Assembly: GCF_030403745.1 (NCBI RefSeq)
Contig: NZ_JAQMWP010000006.1
Coordinates: 186,001 to 250,000, forward strand
Source: Streptomyces sp. S.PB5
GTDB lineage: Bacteria > Actinomycetota > Actinomycetes > Streptomycetales > Streptomycetaceae
Length of the DNA: 64,000 bases
Reading direction: 5' to 3'
Shown: one piece after another, positions 18,559 to 27,241 of the stretch
How positions within the stretch are numbered: the stretch's first letter is position 1
Layout of the letters: each line of letters starts with the position of its first letter
The notes under the pieces: generated by a model
The model's input: only the letters and a program-made list of their open reading frames with translations
Told to the model about the DNA's origin: nothing
Database searches by the model: none
Position numbers and translations under genes: made by a program

Positions 18559-18565
18559 TGTATGT

Positions 18566-19123
18566 CTAGAGGTACGGCCCGCCGGAGCGTCCGCCCGGGT
18601 GCCCGTCCTCGCCGTCGTGGCCCACGCCCGGCGGCAGCGCCCGCCGCATCTGCTCCAACTGCGCCCGCGCGGCCATCTGCTGGGCGAACAGGGTGGTCTG
18701 GATCCCGTGGAAGAGACCCTCCAGCCAGCCGACCAACTGAGCCTGGGCGATCCGCAGTTCGGCGTCGCTCGGGGTCGCCCCGTCCGAGAAGGGCAGGGAG
18801 AGCCGCTCCAGCTCCTCGACGAGCTCCGGCGCCAGACCGTCCTCCAGCTCCTTCACCGAGCTGCGGTGGATCTCCTTCAGCCGGACCCGGCTCGCCTCGT
18901 CCAGAGGAGCCGCGCGCACTTCTTCCAGCAGCTGCTTGATCATGCTGCCGATCCGCATGACCTTGGCGGGCTGCTCCACCATCTCCGTCACCGGAAGCTC
19001 GCGGGAGTCCTCGTCCCCGGTGCCGCCGAGCGCCATTCCGTCCTGGCCCACGACCAGGATCTGCGGCTGTTCGGACGACCGTTCGTTCCTCGGCATCTCC
19101 ATGCCGCCATTCTCTCGCACCAC
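18566..19123 (-). CDS. bpa: Bacterial proteasome activator Bpa/PafE
   Basis: A 185-residue mostly helical protein matching the actinobacterial Bpa (PafE, DUF2587) family. The family core is visible: KVMRIGSMIKQLLEEVRAAPLDEASRVRLKEIH, then LAPELVEELERLSLPF and AQLVGWLEGLFHGIQTTLFAQQMAA. Bpa rings dock on the 20S proteasome through a C-terminal Gly-Gln-Tyr-Leu tail and open its gate without ATP. Here the last residues are GGPYL, with Pro in place of Gln but Tyr-Leu kept. The GTG at 19123 is used; ATG codons at residues 8 and 10 are alternatives. The proteasome genes themselves are not in the window. Confidence 0.9.
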   Translation of the reverse strand: MVRENGGMEMPRNERSSEQPQILVVGQDGMALGGTGDEDSRELPVTEMVEQPAKVMRIGSMIKQLLEEVRAAPLDEASRVRLKEIHRSSVKELEDGLAPELVEELERLSLPFSDGATPSDAELRIAQAQLVGWLEGLFHGIQTTLFAQQMAARAQLEQMRRALPPGVGHDGEDGHPGGRSGGPYL

Positions 19124-19286
19124 TACACCTCACCACTGAGGTGCCCCCGGTGGAGGGTGATCCACCGTTTACGGGGTGGCAGTTTCCGTCGGTGGCGTTT
19201 CCGTCGGTGGCGGCGAGGCCCGGGGAGCGCGGCGGAAGGGCCAGGGGAACGTGGCGGAAGGGACCGGGGAACGTGGGCGAGGGCCG

Positions 19287-19838
19287 TCAGTCCTCGGAGC
19301 CCCGGGTCTGGGTGAGCCGCAGGAGGCGGGCCTCGCAGTGGTCGAGCCAGCGCAGCTCGGCCTCCGTGTGGCAGACGAGCTGCTCCAGCACCAGCAGCCG
19401 GGCCACCTCGTCCGGATGCTCGGGCGCCCGCGCCAGAGCCTCGGCCCGTTGCCGCAGATGGAGGTGGAGCACCCGGGAGACATGCCGCCGCTGGGCCTCG
19501 ACGACATCCCGTACATCGACACCGGCCGTCCCCACCGCCATCACCAGCTTGATCGCCAGCTCGTCGCGCGGCGGCGTCTCCCGCTCCACGGGCCCCGCGA
19601 ACCAGCCCCGCAACTCGTCCCGGCCCGCCTCCGTGAGCCCGTACAGCGCGTGCCCCGCCTCGTCCGCGCCCTCCTGCACGACCATCCCGTCCCGCTCCAG
19701 CCGGCCGAGCGTCGTGTACACCTGCCCGATGTTGAGCGGCCAGGCCCCGCCCGTACGCGCCTCGAACTCGGTGCGCAGCCGTGACCCGTAGCGGGGGCCG
19801 CTCTCCAGGAGGGCCAGCAGTCCGTGTCGTATCGACAT
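19287..19838 (-). CDS. PadR-family transcriptional regulator
   Basis: A 183-residue regulator: a PadR winged helix at about 1-80 (MSIRHGLLALLESGPRYGSRLRTEFE, then LNIGQVYTTLGRLERDGMV) and a helical dimerisation tail rich in His, Arg and Glu. PadR proteins usually repress transporter or detoxification genes and lose DNA binding when a ligand enters. The DrrAB-type exporter genes at 21975 are a possible target, about 2 kb away, but they are not adjacent. The next gene diverges with only 78 bp between the starts. Confidence 0.88.
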   Translation of the reverse strand: MSIRHGLLALLESGPRYGSRLRTEFEARTGGAWPLNIGQVYTTLGRLERDGMVVQEGADEAGHALYGLTEAGRDELRGWFAGPVERETPPRDELAIKLVMAVGTAGVDVRDVVEAQRRHVSRVLHLHLRQRAEALARAPEHPDEVARLLVLEQLVCHTEAELRWLDHCEARLLRLTQTRGSED

Positions 19839-19916
19839 ACCCGGATTGTGCGGCCGTCCGCCGACTTCGGCGGCTCCCGGAATGCCGGAATCCCGACCCG
19901 GTGTGACGCTGGTCCA

Positions 19917-20702
19917 GTGACGCGATGGCTGCACACGGTGCGCGCTACGGGACTGCTGCTCGCCCTGGGAGCGGGGGCGGCAACGGTGCCGTGCGGGGCG
20001 GGGGCGTCGTACGGTGCCGAGTGGGTGCGGGGGGTCGAGCGGGGGGCGGAGGGGCGGAGTGACGAGACGGTGTCCCGCGTGCGGAGCAGCGAGGCCGGCC
20101 CGGTCACGCCCGGCGGCGGCAGAACCACGCCTGGTACCCAGATCGCCCAGCCCCCGCCGGGGACACCGGGTGGCGCGACCGCCCCTGTCGGGCGGGGCGG
20201 CGGGAACCCGCCCCCGATCAGGGACAACGGGACCGCACCCGGGGCGCCGGGCAGCAAGGCCACGCCGGGCGGGCGGGTCACCCCGTCCGCACAAGCGGTG
20301 CACGGCGGCCGGTCCGAGGCGCGGGTGAAGACCGCTGCGTCCCCGTCCGCCGCCGAGCCGTCCCGGGCGGGAAGCCGGGCGGGTGAGGGACGGGAGCGGC
20401 CGGGACGGCAGGAGGCGGCCAGAACCGGCGAGGAGGACCAGGGGCCTGCCGAGGACGCGGACACGGGCGCAGAGCCCGACAGCGAGACCGACGGCGCCGC
20501 CGACGTCGTACCGGAGCCGTCGCGGGATGCTTCCCCGCCGGTTGCCTCCGCGCCGCCGCTTCAGCCTGCCCAGCAGGCCGTCGCGCGCGCGCAGCGCCCG
20601 GCCGAGCCCGTCCTGCGGATACTGCCCCTCGGCAGCGGCATGGTCCTGATCGGGCTCGGTCTGGCACTCGCCATGCTGGGCGTACGACTTCGCAGGGGCT
20701 GA
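19917..20702 (+). CDS. Secreted Pro/Gly/Ala-rich protein with C-terminal membrane anchor
   Basis: A 261-residue protein with no recognisable catalytic domain. Residues 1-35 look like a signal peptide (RATGLLLALGAGAATVP). The middle 180 residues are low-complexity Gly, Pro, Ala, Arg and Glu. The end has a hydrophobic segment (GMVLIGLGLALAMLGVRL) followed by RRG, as in a membrane- or wall-anchored protein. There is no LPXTG-type or LAXTG motif before the anchor. The GTG start is chosen because upstream codons overlap the divergent PadR promoter. Function unknown. Confidence 0.65.
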   Translation: MTRWLHTVRATGLLLALGAGAATVPCGAGASYGAEWVRGVERGAEGRSDETVSRVRSSEAGPVTPGGGRTTPGTQIAQPPPGTPGGATAPVGRGGGNPPPIRDNGTAPGAPGSKATPGGRVTPSAQAVHGGRSEARVKTAASPSAAEPSRAGSRAGEGRERPGRQEAARTGEEDQGPAEDADTGAEPDSETDGAADVVPEPSRDASPPVASAPPLQPAQQAVARAQRPAEPVLRILPLGSGMVLIGLGLALAMLGVRLRRG

Positions 20703-20785
20703 CGACCGGCACCGCCGCCCCGGTCCCCACCGGGCCCCCGCGAGCCCTGCGACCGGCCCCAGGCCCCGGCCGGGGAGCCGCCCGT

Positions 20786-21766
20786 CTACTCCACGACCAG
20801 CAGCACCTTCCCCACGTGCCCGCTCTCCTCCACCACCCGGTGCGCAGCCGCCGCGTCGCTCATCGGGATCTCGCGGTCCACCACAGGACGGACATGGCCC
20901 CCGTCCAGCAACGGCCAGACATGCTCGCGTACCGCCGCCACGATCGCCGTCTTCTCGGGGAGCGGGCGGGCCCGGAGCGAGGTCGCGCTGATGGCGGCGC
21001 GCTTGCCGAGGAGGGCCGCGATGTTCAGCTCACCCTTGATGCCGCCCTGCATACCGATGATCGCGAGGCGGCCGTTGACGGCGAGGGTCTGGACGTTGCG
21101 GTCGAGGTACTTCGCCCCCATGTTGTCGAGGATGACGTCGGCCCCCGCACCGTCCGTGGCCTTCTTCACCTCGGCGACGAAGTCCTGCTCGCGGTAGTTG
21201 ATCAGGACGTCGGCGCCCAGGTCGGCGCAGTGCGCCAGCTTCTCCTCCGTGCCCGCCGTGACCGCGACCTTCGCCCCGACGGCCTTCGCGAGCTGGATCG
21301 CCATCGTGCCAATGCCGCTGGAGCCGCCGTGCACGAGCAGCGTCTCGCCGGGACGGAGGTGGGAGATCATGAAGACGTTCGACCAGACCGTGCACGTCAC
21401 CTCGGGCAGCGCTGCGGCGTGCCGGACATCGACCCCCTTCGGCACGGGCAGCAGCTGCCCCGCCGGGACGACGACCTTCTCGGCGTACCCGCCGCCCGCG
21501 AGCAGCGCGCACACCTCGTCGCCGACGGCCCAGCCGGACACACCGGGCCCGACTTCGGCGATCCGGCCGGAGCACTCGAGTCCGGGGTAAGGGGAAGCGC
21601 CGGGCGGCGGGTTGTAGAAACCCTGGCGCTGCAGGATGTCGGCCCGGTTGACGGCACTGGCCACCACCTCGACCAGTACCTCGCCCTCACCGGGCTCGGG
21701 CTCGGGGACCTCGCTCCAGACCAACGCCTCGGGACCACCGGGTTCAGGAATCGCGATCGCATGCAT
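20786..21766 (-). CDS. NAD(P)H:quinone oxidoreductase, PIG3-like MDR family
   Basis: A 326-residue zinc-independent medium-chain reductase. The N-terminal GroES-like domain begins MHAIAIPEPGGPEALVW with NRADILQRQGFYNPPPGASPYPGLE, the signature of the PIG3/quinone reductase branch; a nucleotide-binding fold follows with VHGGSSGIGTMAIQLAKAVGA. Zinc ligands of alcohol dehydrogenases are absent. It reduces quinones or reactive carbonyls with NADPH. It is divergent from the ABC exporter operon across a 208-bp gap. The longer upstream frame to 22081 overlaps the ABC gene and is not used. Confidence 0.9.
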   Translation of the reverse strand: MHAIAIPEPGGPEALVWSEVPEPEPGEGEVLVEVVASAVNRADILQRQGFYNPPPGASPYPGLECSGRIAEVGPGVSGWAVGDEVCALLAGGGYAEKVVVPAGQLLPVPKGVDVRHAAALPEVTCTVWSNVFMISHLRPGETLLVHGGSSGIGTMAIQLAKAVGAKVAVTAGTEEKLAHCADLGADVLINYREQDFVAEVKKATDGAGADVILDNMGAKYLDRNVQTLAVNGRLAIIGMQGGIKGELNIAALLGKRAAISATSLRARPLPEKTAIVAAVREHVWPLLDGGHVRPVVDREIPMSDAAAAHRVVEESGHVGKVLLVVE

Positions 21767-21974
21767 GCCCCCGACGCTACAACCGGCGCCGCCCGCACCG
21801 CCCAAGGGCCGGGGGACCGCGTCGATGCGTGGCTCGGCCGCCTGGATGCGGGCGGCGACGAATATCCCCGGAGGAAATCGAATGCGAAACCGATGAGTTT
21901 GCGCGACGGTAAAGGTCTCCTCATGCGTAGCCCAAGCACGCGCAAGCGACATGCACGCGGAAGGAAACCCCACC

Positions 21975-22967
21975 ATGAGCCAGCACACCTCCGGCCTGGC
22001 CATCGAGACCGCGGGACTGGTGAAGACATTCGGCGAGACCCGGGCCGTCGACGGAGTCGACCTCGCCGTCCCGACCGGCACGGTCTACGGCGTCCTCGGC
22101 CCGAACGGCGCCGGCAAGACGACCACCGTGAAGATGCTCGCCACCCTGCTCCGCCCCGACGGCGGAGAGGCCCACGTCTTCGGCCATGACGTCGTCCGTG
22201 AGGCCGACGAGGTGCGCGGCCGGGTGAGCCTCACCGGTCAGTACGCCTCCGTCGACGAGGACCTCACCGGCGCCGAGAACCTGATCCTGCTCGCCCGTCT
22301 CCTCGGCCACCACAAGAAGGCCGCGCGGGTCCGTACCGCCCAGCTCCTGGAGGCCTTCGGGCTGACGGAGGCGGCGAACAAGCAGGTCAAGCACTACTCG
22401 GGCGGCATGCGGCGCCGTATCGACATCGCCGCGTCCATCCTGAACACCCCCGACCTGCTGTTCCTCGACGAGCCGACGACCGGTCTGGACCCGCGCAGCC
22501 GGAACCAGGTGTGGGACATCGTGCGTGCCGTCGTTGCCCAGGGCACCACCGTGCTGCTGACCACGCAGTACCTGGACGAGGCCGACCAGCTGGCGTCCCG
22601 GATCGCCGTCATCGACCGCGGCAAGGTGATCGCCGAGGGCACGAAGGGCGAGCTGAAGGCGTCCGTCGGCGCCGGATCCGTCCATCTGCGGCTACGGGAT
22701 CCCGCACAGCGGCCGGAGGCGGAGCAGCTGCTGCGGCTCGCGCTCGACACCGACGTACAACTGGAACCGGATCCGGTGGCCCTGACCGCGCGTCTGTCGG
22801 GAACCAACAGCGACTCCGCCGCCGAGCAGGCGTCCCGTGCGCTCGCCGAACTGGCCCGCACCGGCATCACCGTCGACAACTTCTCCCTCGGCCAGCCCAG
22901 CCTGGACGAGGTCTTCCTGGCCCTGACCGGACATGACACGCGTGACACCGAGGAGGTGGCGGCGTGA
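21975..22967 (+). CDS. ABC transporter ATPase, DrrA type
   Basis: A 330-residue ATPase with Walker A GPNGAGKTT (42-50), the Q-loop in LTGQYASVDEDLTG, signature YSGGMRRR, Walker B LLFLDEPTTGLD and a C-terminal extension of the daunorubicin-resistance DrrA type. It powers export by the membrane protein encoded next. The ATG at 21975 has GGAAGGA upstream. DrrAB systems export hydrophobic drugs or lipids; no biosynthetic cluster is nearby, so a general drug or stress exporter is the safest call. Confidence 0.92.
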   Translation: MSQHTSGLAIETAGLVKTFGETRAVDGVDLAVPTGTVYGVLGPNGAGKTTTVKMLATLLRPDGGEAHVFGHDVVREADEVRGRVSLTGQYASVDEDLTGAENLILLARLLGHHKKAARVRTAQLLEAFGLTEAANKQVKHYSGGMRRRIDIAASILNTPDLLFLDEPTTGLDPRSRNQVWDIVRAVVAQGTTVLLTTQYLDEADQLASRIAVIDRGKVIAEGTKGELKASVGAGSVHLRLRDPAQRPEAEQLLRLALDTDVQLEPDPVALTARLSGTNSDSAAEQASRALAELARTGITVDNFSLGQPSLDEVFLALTGHDTRDTEEVAA

Positions 22968-23812
22968 GCACCGCTACGACAACGGAGACCAAGGACCTCG
23001 CCCCCGTCAGCGCCGAGTCCCTCGCCGCGCTGCTCGTCACCGGGGAGCGGCCGCCACGGCCCAGCGCCCTGTCCGCGTCGCTGACCTTCGGCTGGCGGGC
23101 GATCCTCAAGATCAAGCACGTCCCCGAGCAGCTCTTCGACGTCACCGCGTTCCCGATCATGATGGTGCTGATGTACACGTACCTGTTCGGGGGTGCCCTG
23201 GCCGGGTCCCCGAAGGAGTACATCCAGTTCCTGCTGCCGGGCATCCTGGTGATGTCGGTCGTGATGATCACCATGTACACGGGTGTCTCGGTGAACACCG
23301 ACATCGAGAAGGGCGTCTTCGACCGCTTCCGGTCACTGCCCATCTGGCGGCCGTCGACGATGGTCGGCTATCTGCTGGGCGACGCCCTGCGCTACACGAT
23401 CGCGTCCCTGGTGATGCTCACCGTCGGCATGATCATCGGCTACCGCCCGGACGGCGGGGTCGGCGGTGTCCTCGCCGGGATCGCGCTGCTGGTCGTCTTC
23501 TCGTTCGCGTTCTCGTGGATCTGGACGATGTTCGGGCTGCTGCTGCGCACCGAGAAGTCGGTCATGGGCGTCAGCATGATGGTGATCTTCCCGCTGACGT
23601 TCCTGTCCAACGTCTTCGTCGACCCGAAGACCATGCCGGGCTGGCTCCAGGCCTTCGTCAACAACAGCCCCGTCACCCATCTGTCCTCGGCCGTGCGCGA
23701 GCTGATGGCGGGCGAGTGGCCCGCCGACGAGATCGCCTGGTCGCTGGGGTGGGCGGGTCTGTTCGTGGCGATCTTCGGTCCGGTCACGATGCGGCTCTAC
23801 AACAGGAAATGA
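22964..23812 (+). CDS. ABC-2 type permease, DrrB type
   Basis: A 282-residue integral membrane protein with about six hydrophobic segments of the ABC-2 fold, including FPIMMVLMYTYLFGGALAG and the segment block before FVDPKTMPGWLQAFVNNSPVTH, a hallmark of DrrB-like permeases. Its GTG start overlaps the TGA of the ATPase gene as GTGA, so the two subunits are made together. It forms the membrane channel of the exporter. The gene is followed after three bases by the convergent ion-channel gene. Confidence 0.92.
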   Translation: MSTATTTETKDLAPVSAESLAALLVTGERPPRPSALSASLTFGWRAILKIKHVPEQLFDVTAFPIMMVLMYTYLFGGALAGSPKEYIQFLLPGILVMSVVMITMYTGVSVNTDIEKGVFDRFRSLPIWRPSTMVGYLLGDALRYTIASLVMLTVGMIIGYRPDGGVGGVLAGIALLVVFSFAFSWIWTMFGLLLRTEKSVMGVSMMVIFPLTFLSNVFVDPKTMPGWLQAFVNNSPVTHLSSAVRELMAGEWPADEIAWSLGWAGLFVAIFGPVTMRLYNRK

Positions 23813-23815
23813 CGG

Positions 23816-24913
23816 TCAGTCGTGCGGTAGCGGACGGACGTCGGGTGCGACCTGCGTACCCGGCGTCGCCCGCACGATCGTGATCAGCCGGTCGGTCAAC
23901 TCCAGTGTCCCGACGGCCGCGTCGTCGTATCCGAGCACCCGGTGCCCGCGTACGACGCTCACCACCAGGTCGTTCGTCTCCCGTGGGCTCTTGCCCACCT
24001 CGGCCTTTATGACCGGCCGTTCGATGATGTCGAGCCCACTGCCCTGCTGAATGAGGTCCTCCATCACCATGCCGGCGGCGGGGCTCAGCACGGAGAGTCC
24101 GAGGAGCCGCCCGGCGGCACTGGCGCTGGTGATGACGGCATCCGCACCGGACTGCTTGAGCAGCGGCGCGTTCTCCTCCTCGCGGACCGCGGCCACGATC
24201 TTGGCGCCCTTGTTGAGCTGCCGGGCGGTGAGCGTCACAAGAACGGCCGTGTCGTCCCGCTGCGTGGCGATGATGATCTTCCGCGCCTTGTGCACCTCGG
24301 CCCGCTTGAGCACCTCGCTGCGCGTCGCGTCCCCGACGATCCCCGCATAACCCTCGGCGGTCGCCGCGTCGATCACCTTGGAACTGGGGTCGACCACCAC
24401 GACCTGCTCCTTCTTCAGTCCCGTCGCACAGACGGTCTGGATCGCCGACCGCCCCTTGGTGCCGAATCCGACGACGACGGTGTGGTCACGCAAGGTGGAC
24501 CTCCAGCGATTCAAACGCCATTCCTCCCGGGTGCGTTCGGTGAGGACTTCGAGCGTGGTGCCGACCAGGATGATCAGGAACAGCACCCGCATGGGCGTGA
24601 TGAGGAAGATGTTGGTGAGCCGGGCGCCGTCGCTGACCGGGGTGATGTCGCCGTATCCGGTGGTGGAGAGCGAGACGGTCGCGTAGTAGAAGGCGTCGAG
24701 AAGGTCGACATCGCCGTCGGAGTTGTCGCTGTAGCCACCGCGGTCGGCGTAGACGATCAACGCCGTGCCCACGAGCAGCAGCAACGCCATGATCACCCGC
24801 CTGGCGACCTGCCGGAACGGGTGCTGCACCACCTTCTTCGGGAGTTTCACCCGATGGGTCACGAGATGTTCGTCCGCCTGGCGGGCGATCGCGTCATGGC
24901 CCGGAAGTTTCAC
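23816..24913 (-). CDS. Two-TM K+ channel with TrkA-N/RCK domain
   Basis: A 365-residue channel. Residues 40-56 and about 101-122 are the two membrane helices flanking a pore loop with the potassium filter TTGYGD at 84-89. A cytoplasmic RCK domain follows, with the nucleotide-binding GFGTKGRSA at 149-157 and a C-terminal RCK-C part. Eight such domains normally form a gating ring in a tetramer. The GTG start overlaps the moeA stop as GTGA, with GAGGTG eight bases upstream; this junction contains a perfect parS 14-mer. Coupling to molybdenum-cofactor genes is unexplained. Confidence 0.9.
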   Translation of the reverse strand: MKLPGHDAIARQADEHLVTHRVKLPKKVVQHPFRQVARRVIMALLLLVGTALIVYADRGGYSDNSDGDVDLLDAFYYATVSLSTTGYGDITPVSDGARLTNIFLITPMRVLFLIILVGTTLEVLTERTREEWRLNRWRSTLRDHTVVVGFGTKGRSAIQTVCATGLKKEQVVVVDPSSKVIDAATAEGYAGIVGDATRSEVLKRAEVHKARKIIIATQRDDTAVLVTLTARQLNKGAKIVAAVREEENAPLLKQSGADAVITSASAAGRLLGLSVLSPAAGMVMEDLIQQGSGLDIIERPVIKAEVGKSPRETNDLVVSVVRGHRVLGYDDAAVGTLELTDRLITIVRATPGTQVAPDVRPLPHD

Positions 24914-24920
24914 GTGAAAC
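24907..24920. other. parS: parS site (ParB-binding), perfect 14-mer
   Basis: The sequence is GTTTCACGTGAAAC, the palindromic core of the bacterial centromere parS recognised by ParB. It also matches the flanking A of the 16-bp form on the right side. It overlaps the moeA stop and the start codon of the ion-channel gene. Streptomyces chromosomes carry many parS sites around oriC, which fits the gene order here. Confidence 0.88.
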
Positions 24921-26286
24921 ACACCTCGATTCCGGCGGACGCCCAGGGCAGATCGAGCAGTTCGAGCTCCTGACCGGGACGGGCACCACCGGGTGGTACG
25001 ACGGCCAGCGCATCCGCCGCCGCGATGCCCCGCAGCATGGCCGGACCGTTGTAGTGCAGCGGCACGGCACCTTCGCCGCGCAGTACGACGGGGACCAGCC
25101 GGGTGTCGTACGGGTGACCGTGCACCTCGTCCCGCAGAGGCAGGGCGTACGGCTCCGGCGCGGGGCGTGCGGCGAGCGTCCGCAGCAGCGGCTCGGCGAG
25201 CGTGAGCAGGCCGGAGACGGCGGCCAGGGGGTTGCCGGGCAGGCCGACGAGGTGCTGGTCGTCCTTGAGGCGGGCCAGCAGCATGGGGTGACCGGGGCGC
25301 ACCTTCACGCCGTTGACCAGGAGTTCGGCGCCGATCCGCTGCAGGGTGGGGTGGACATGGTCGACGGGCCCGGCTGCCGTGCCGCCGGTGGTGACGATCA
25401 GATCGGCATCGGAACCGGTGATCGCCCTGTGCAGGGCGCTCGCGTCGTCCCCGAGCCGGCGTACGGCGATGACCTCGGCGCCGAGCGCGCGCAGCCACGG
25501 CGGAAGCATCGGGCCGAGCGCGTCCCGGATCAGTCCGTCGCGCGGGCGCCCCTCGGTGAGCAACTCGTCGCCCAGGACGAGGACTTCGACACGGGGGCGG
25601 GGGATCACGGTGAGGGTGTCGTACCCGGCGGCCGCGGCGAGCCCGAGGACGGCCGGGGTCACGAGGGTGCCCAGGGGGAGGAGTTGGTCGCCGCTGCGGC
25701 ACTCCTGGCCCCGTGGGCGGATGTCCTGACCGTGCCGGGTGTCGCGGGTGGCGTGCAGCCGGCCCTGGGCGTCGGTACGGCCGTGCTCGCTGCGCAGGAC
25801 GGCGGTGGTGTCCGGCGGGATCCGGGCGCCGGTGGCGATCCGTACGGCTTCCCCGTCGGTGAGCGGTACGGGCTCGGCGTGACCGGCCAGCACGCCCTCG
25901 TCCCGTACGACCCAGGGGCCGGGGCCTGCGACCGCCCAGCCGTCCATCGCGGAGGTGTCGAAGGAGGGCAGGTCGGTGAGGGCGGTGAGGGGGGCGGCCA
26001 GGGTGAGGCCGAGGGCGGCGTCGAGGGGGACGGAGACCGGGGCGCGGCGGGCGGCTCGGGTTCCGCCGCGGGCGGCGCCTCCGGCGATGGCGCGGGCCTC
26101 GGACCACGGGGTGGCCCGATGGTGGGCGTCGGGCTTCTCGGCCGGCCCGGTGGGTGCGGGGGCGTTCTGCGGCGCGGGTGCCTTGCCGGCGGATGTGCGG
26201 CCGTCGTCGCCGTTCACGAGGGCGAGCACCTCCTCGACATCCAGGTCCTCGGCGTCCTCGGCGTCCGCGCCGGCCCGGGGCGTCAT
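24910..26286 (-). CDS. moeA: Molybdopterin molybdenumtransferase MoeA
   Basis: A 458-residue enzyme inserting molybdate into adenylylated molybdopterin. MoeA features: the N-terminal DLPSFDTSAMDGWAV motif, the domain III fold with VLVLGDELL and TTGGTAAGPVDHV, and the NPLAAV phrase (LVGLPGNPLAAV). About 60 acidic and Pro/Ala-rich residues precede the conserved part, longer than in E. coli MoeA. The ATG overlaps the upstream stop as ATGA and its own stop overlaps the channel start. Confidence 0.9.
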   Translation of the reverse strand: MTPRAGADAEDAEDLDVEEVLALVNGDDGRTSAGKAPAPQNAPAPTGPAEKPDAHHRATPWSEARAIAGGAARGGTRAARRAPVSVPLDAALGLTLAAPLTALTDLPSFDTSAMDGWAVAGPGPWVVRDEGVLAGHAEPVPLTDGEAVRIATGARIPPDTTAVLRSEHGRTDAQGRLHATRDTRHGQDIRPRGQECRSGDQLLPLGTLVTPAVLGLAAAAGYDTLTVIPRPRVEVLVLGDELLTEGRPRDGLIRDALGPMLPPWLRALGAEVIAVRRLGDDASALHRAITGSDADLIVTTGGTAAGPVDHVHPTLQRIGAELLVNGVKVRPGHPMLLARLKDDQHLVGLPGNPLAAVSGLLTLAEPLLRTLAARPAPEPYALPLRDEVHGHPYDTRLVPVVLRGEGAVPLHYNGPAMLRGIAAADALAVVPPGGARPGQELELLDLPWASAGIEVCFT

Positions 26287-27155
26287 CCGGCGTCCGTGTC
26301 GGGCTTGGCCTTGCCCTGGGCGTCGGCGGCGTCCTCCTCGGACCAGCCGAGCGCGAGATCGGCGGCCTTGCGAGCGAGTTCGGCCACCTTCTCCGGGCCT
26401 CCCCCGGCCTGTGCGGCCGCATACCCCACGAGGAAGGTCGTCAGCGGCGCCGCCGGCCTCGCCACGTTGTGCGCGGCGTCGCGGGCGAGGTCGAGCAGGA
26501 CGCCGGTGTCGACGTCCAGGTCGATGCCCAGCTCGTCCTTGACTGCGGAAATCCATTCATCCAACACGTGCCCATGCTCCCTGATACGTGCCCTGGCGGT
26601 GGCGATGTCGTCCCAGGTGTCGCAGTCGAAGGACGCGACGGGGTCGGGGACGCGGGTGAGGTGAAGTGCGGTGGTCAGGCGCCGCAGAGGCAGCCCCGTG
26701 AGGCCCTCGTGCTCCTTCGCGAGCGCCGTGAGCTCGTGGCGCAGCGGCGCCGCGCGGTACGCCGCCACCAGGGGCTGGTCGCGGCCCTCGGCATCGGTGA
26801 GGAGGGCGCCGTCGGCGTCGGTGGTGCGGAGGGCGGTGAGCAGGTGCCGGACGGTGTCCGCCGCGAGAAAGGGCAGGTCGGCGGAGAGGACGACCACGTC
26901 GGGCGCCGTGGTGTGGGTGAGGCCGGCGCCGAGTGCGGCCAGCGGGCCGCCGCCGGGCGGATGCTCGCGGGCCCAGGTGACGGGGCGGGCGGTGGGCCGG
27001 GGATCGGCGACGACGACCGTGGTCCGTGCGTCGGCGCAGGCCGCCAGGACCCGGTCGAGCAGCGCCCGGCCGCCCACCCTTACGCCCGGCTTGTCCGCAC
27101 CGCCGAGCCGCCGGGCGGCACCCCCGGCGAGCACGACGACGTCGTAAGCGGTCAC
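26283..27155 (-). CDS. MobA-like nucleotidyltransferase fused to a DUF6457 domain
   Basis: A 290-residue two-domain protein. Residues 1-195 are a MobA-type nucleotidyltransferase: VVLAGGAARRLGGADKP, the acidic VVLSADLPFL and the sugar-binding GRDQPLVAAYR. In MobA this domain adds GMP to the molybdenum cofactor. Residues about 210-275 (LDEWISAVKDELGIDLDVDTGVLLDLARDAAHNVARP) match the small actinobacterial DUF6457 domain, which is often a separate protein. The tail is acidic. It is first of the operon with moeA. The GTG at 27155 is chosen; longer starts run into the intergenic region. Confidence 0.85.
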   Translation of the reverse strand: MTAYDVVVLAGGAARRLGGADKPGVRVGGRALLDRVLAACADARTTVVVADPRPTARPVTWAREHPPGGGPLAALGAGLTHTTAPDVVVLSADLPFLAADTVRHLLTALRTTDADGALLTDAEGRDQPLVAAYRAAPLRHELTALAKEHEGLTGLPLRRLTTALHLTRVPDPVASFDCDTWDDIATARARIREHGHVLDEWISAVKDELGIDLDVDTGVLLDLARDAAHNVARPAAPLTTFLVGYAAAQAGGGPEKVAELARKAADLALGWSEEDAADAQGKAKPDTDAG

Positions 27156-27241
27156 CCCCCGAGTATGCGTGCCGTGGCGATCACAGGGAACGCAGGGGAG
27201 GCCGCGCAATCAGAGCTTGTGCGGTCCGTGTCCGTGGGCGG

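Noticed and set aside
23816..26422. A continuous 868-codon frame joining the K+ channel to sequence inside moeA
   Set aside because: The upstream part is the moeA gene read in another frame. The channel has a good GTG start with ribosome site at 24913.
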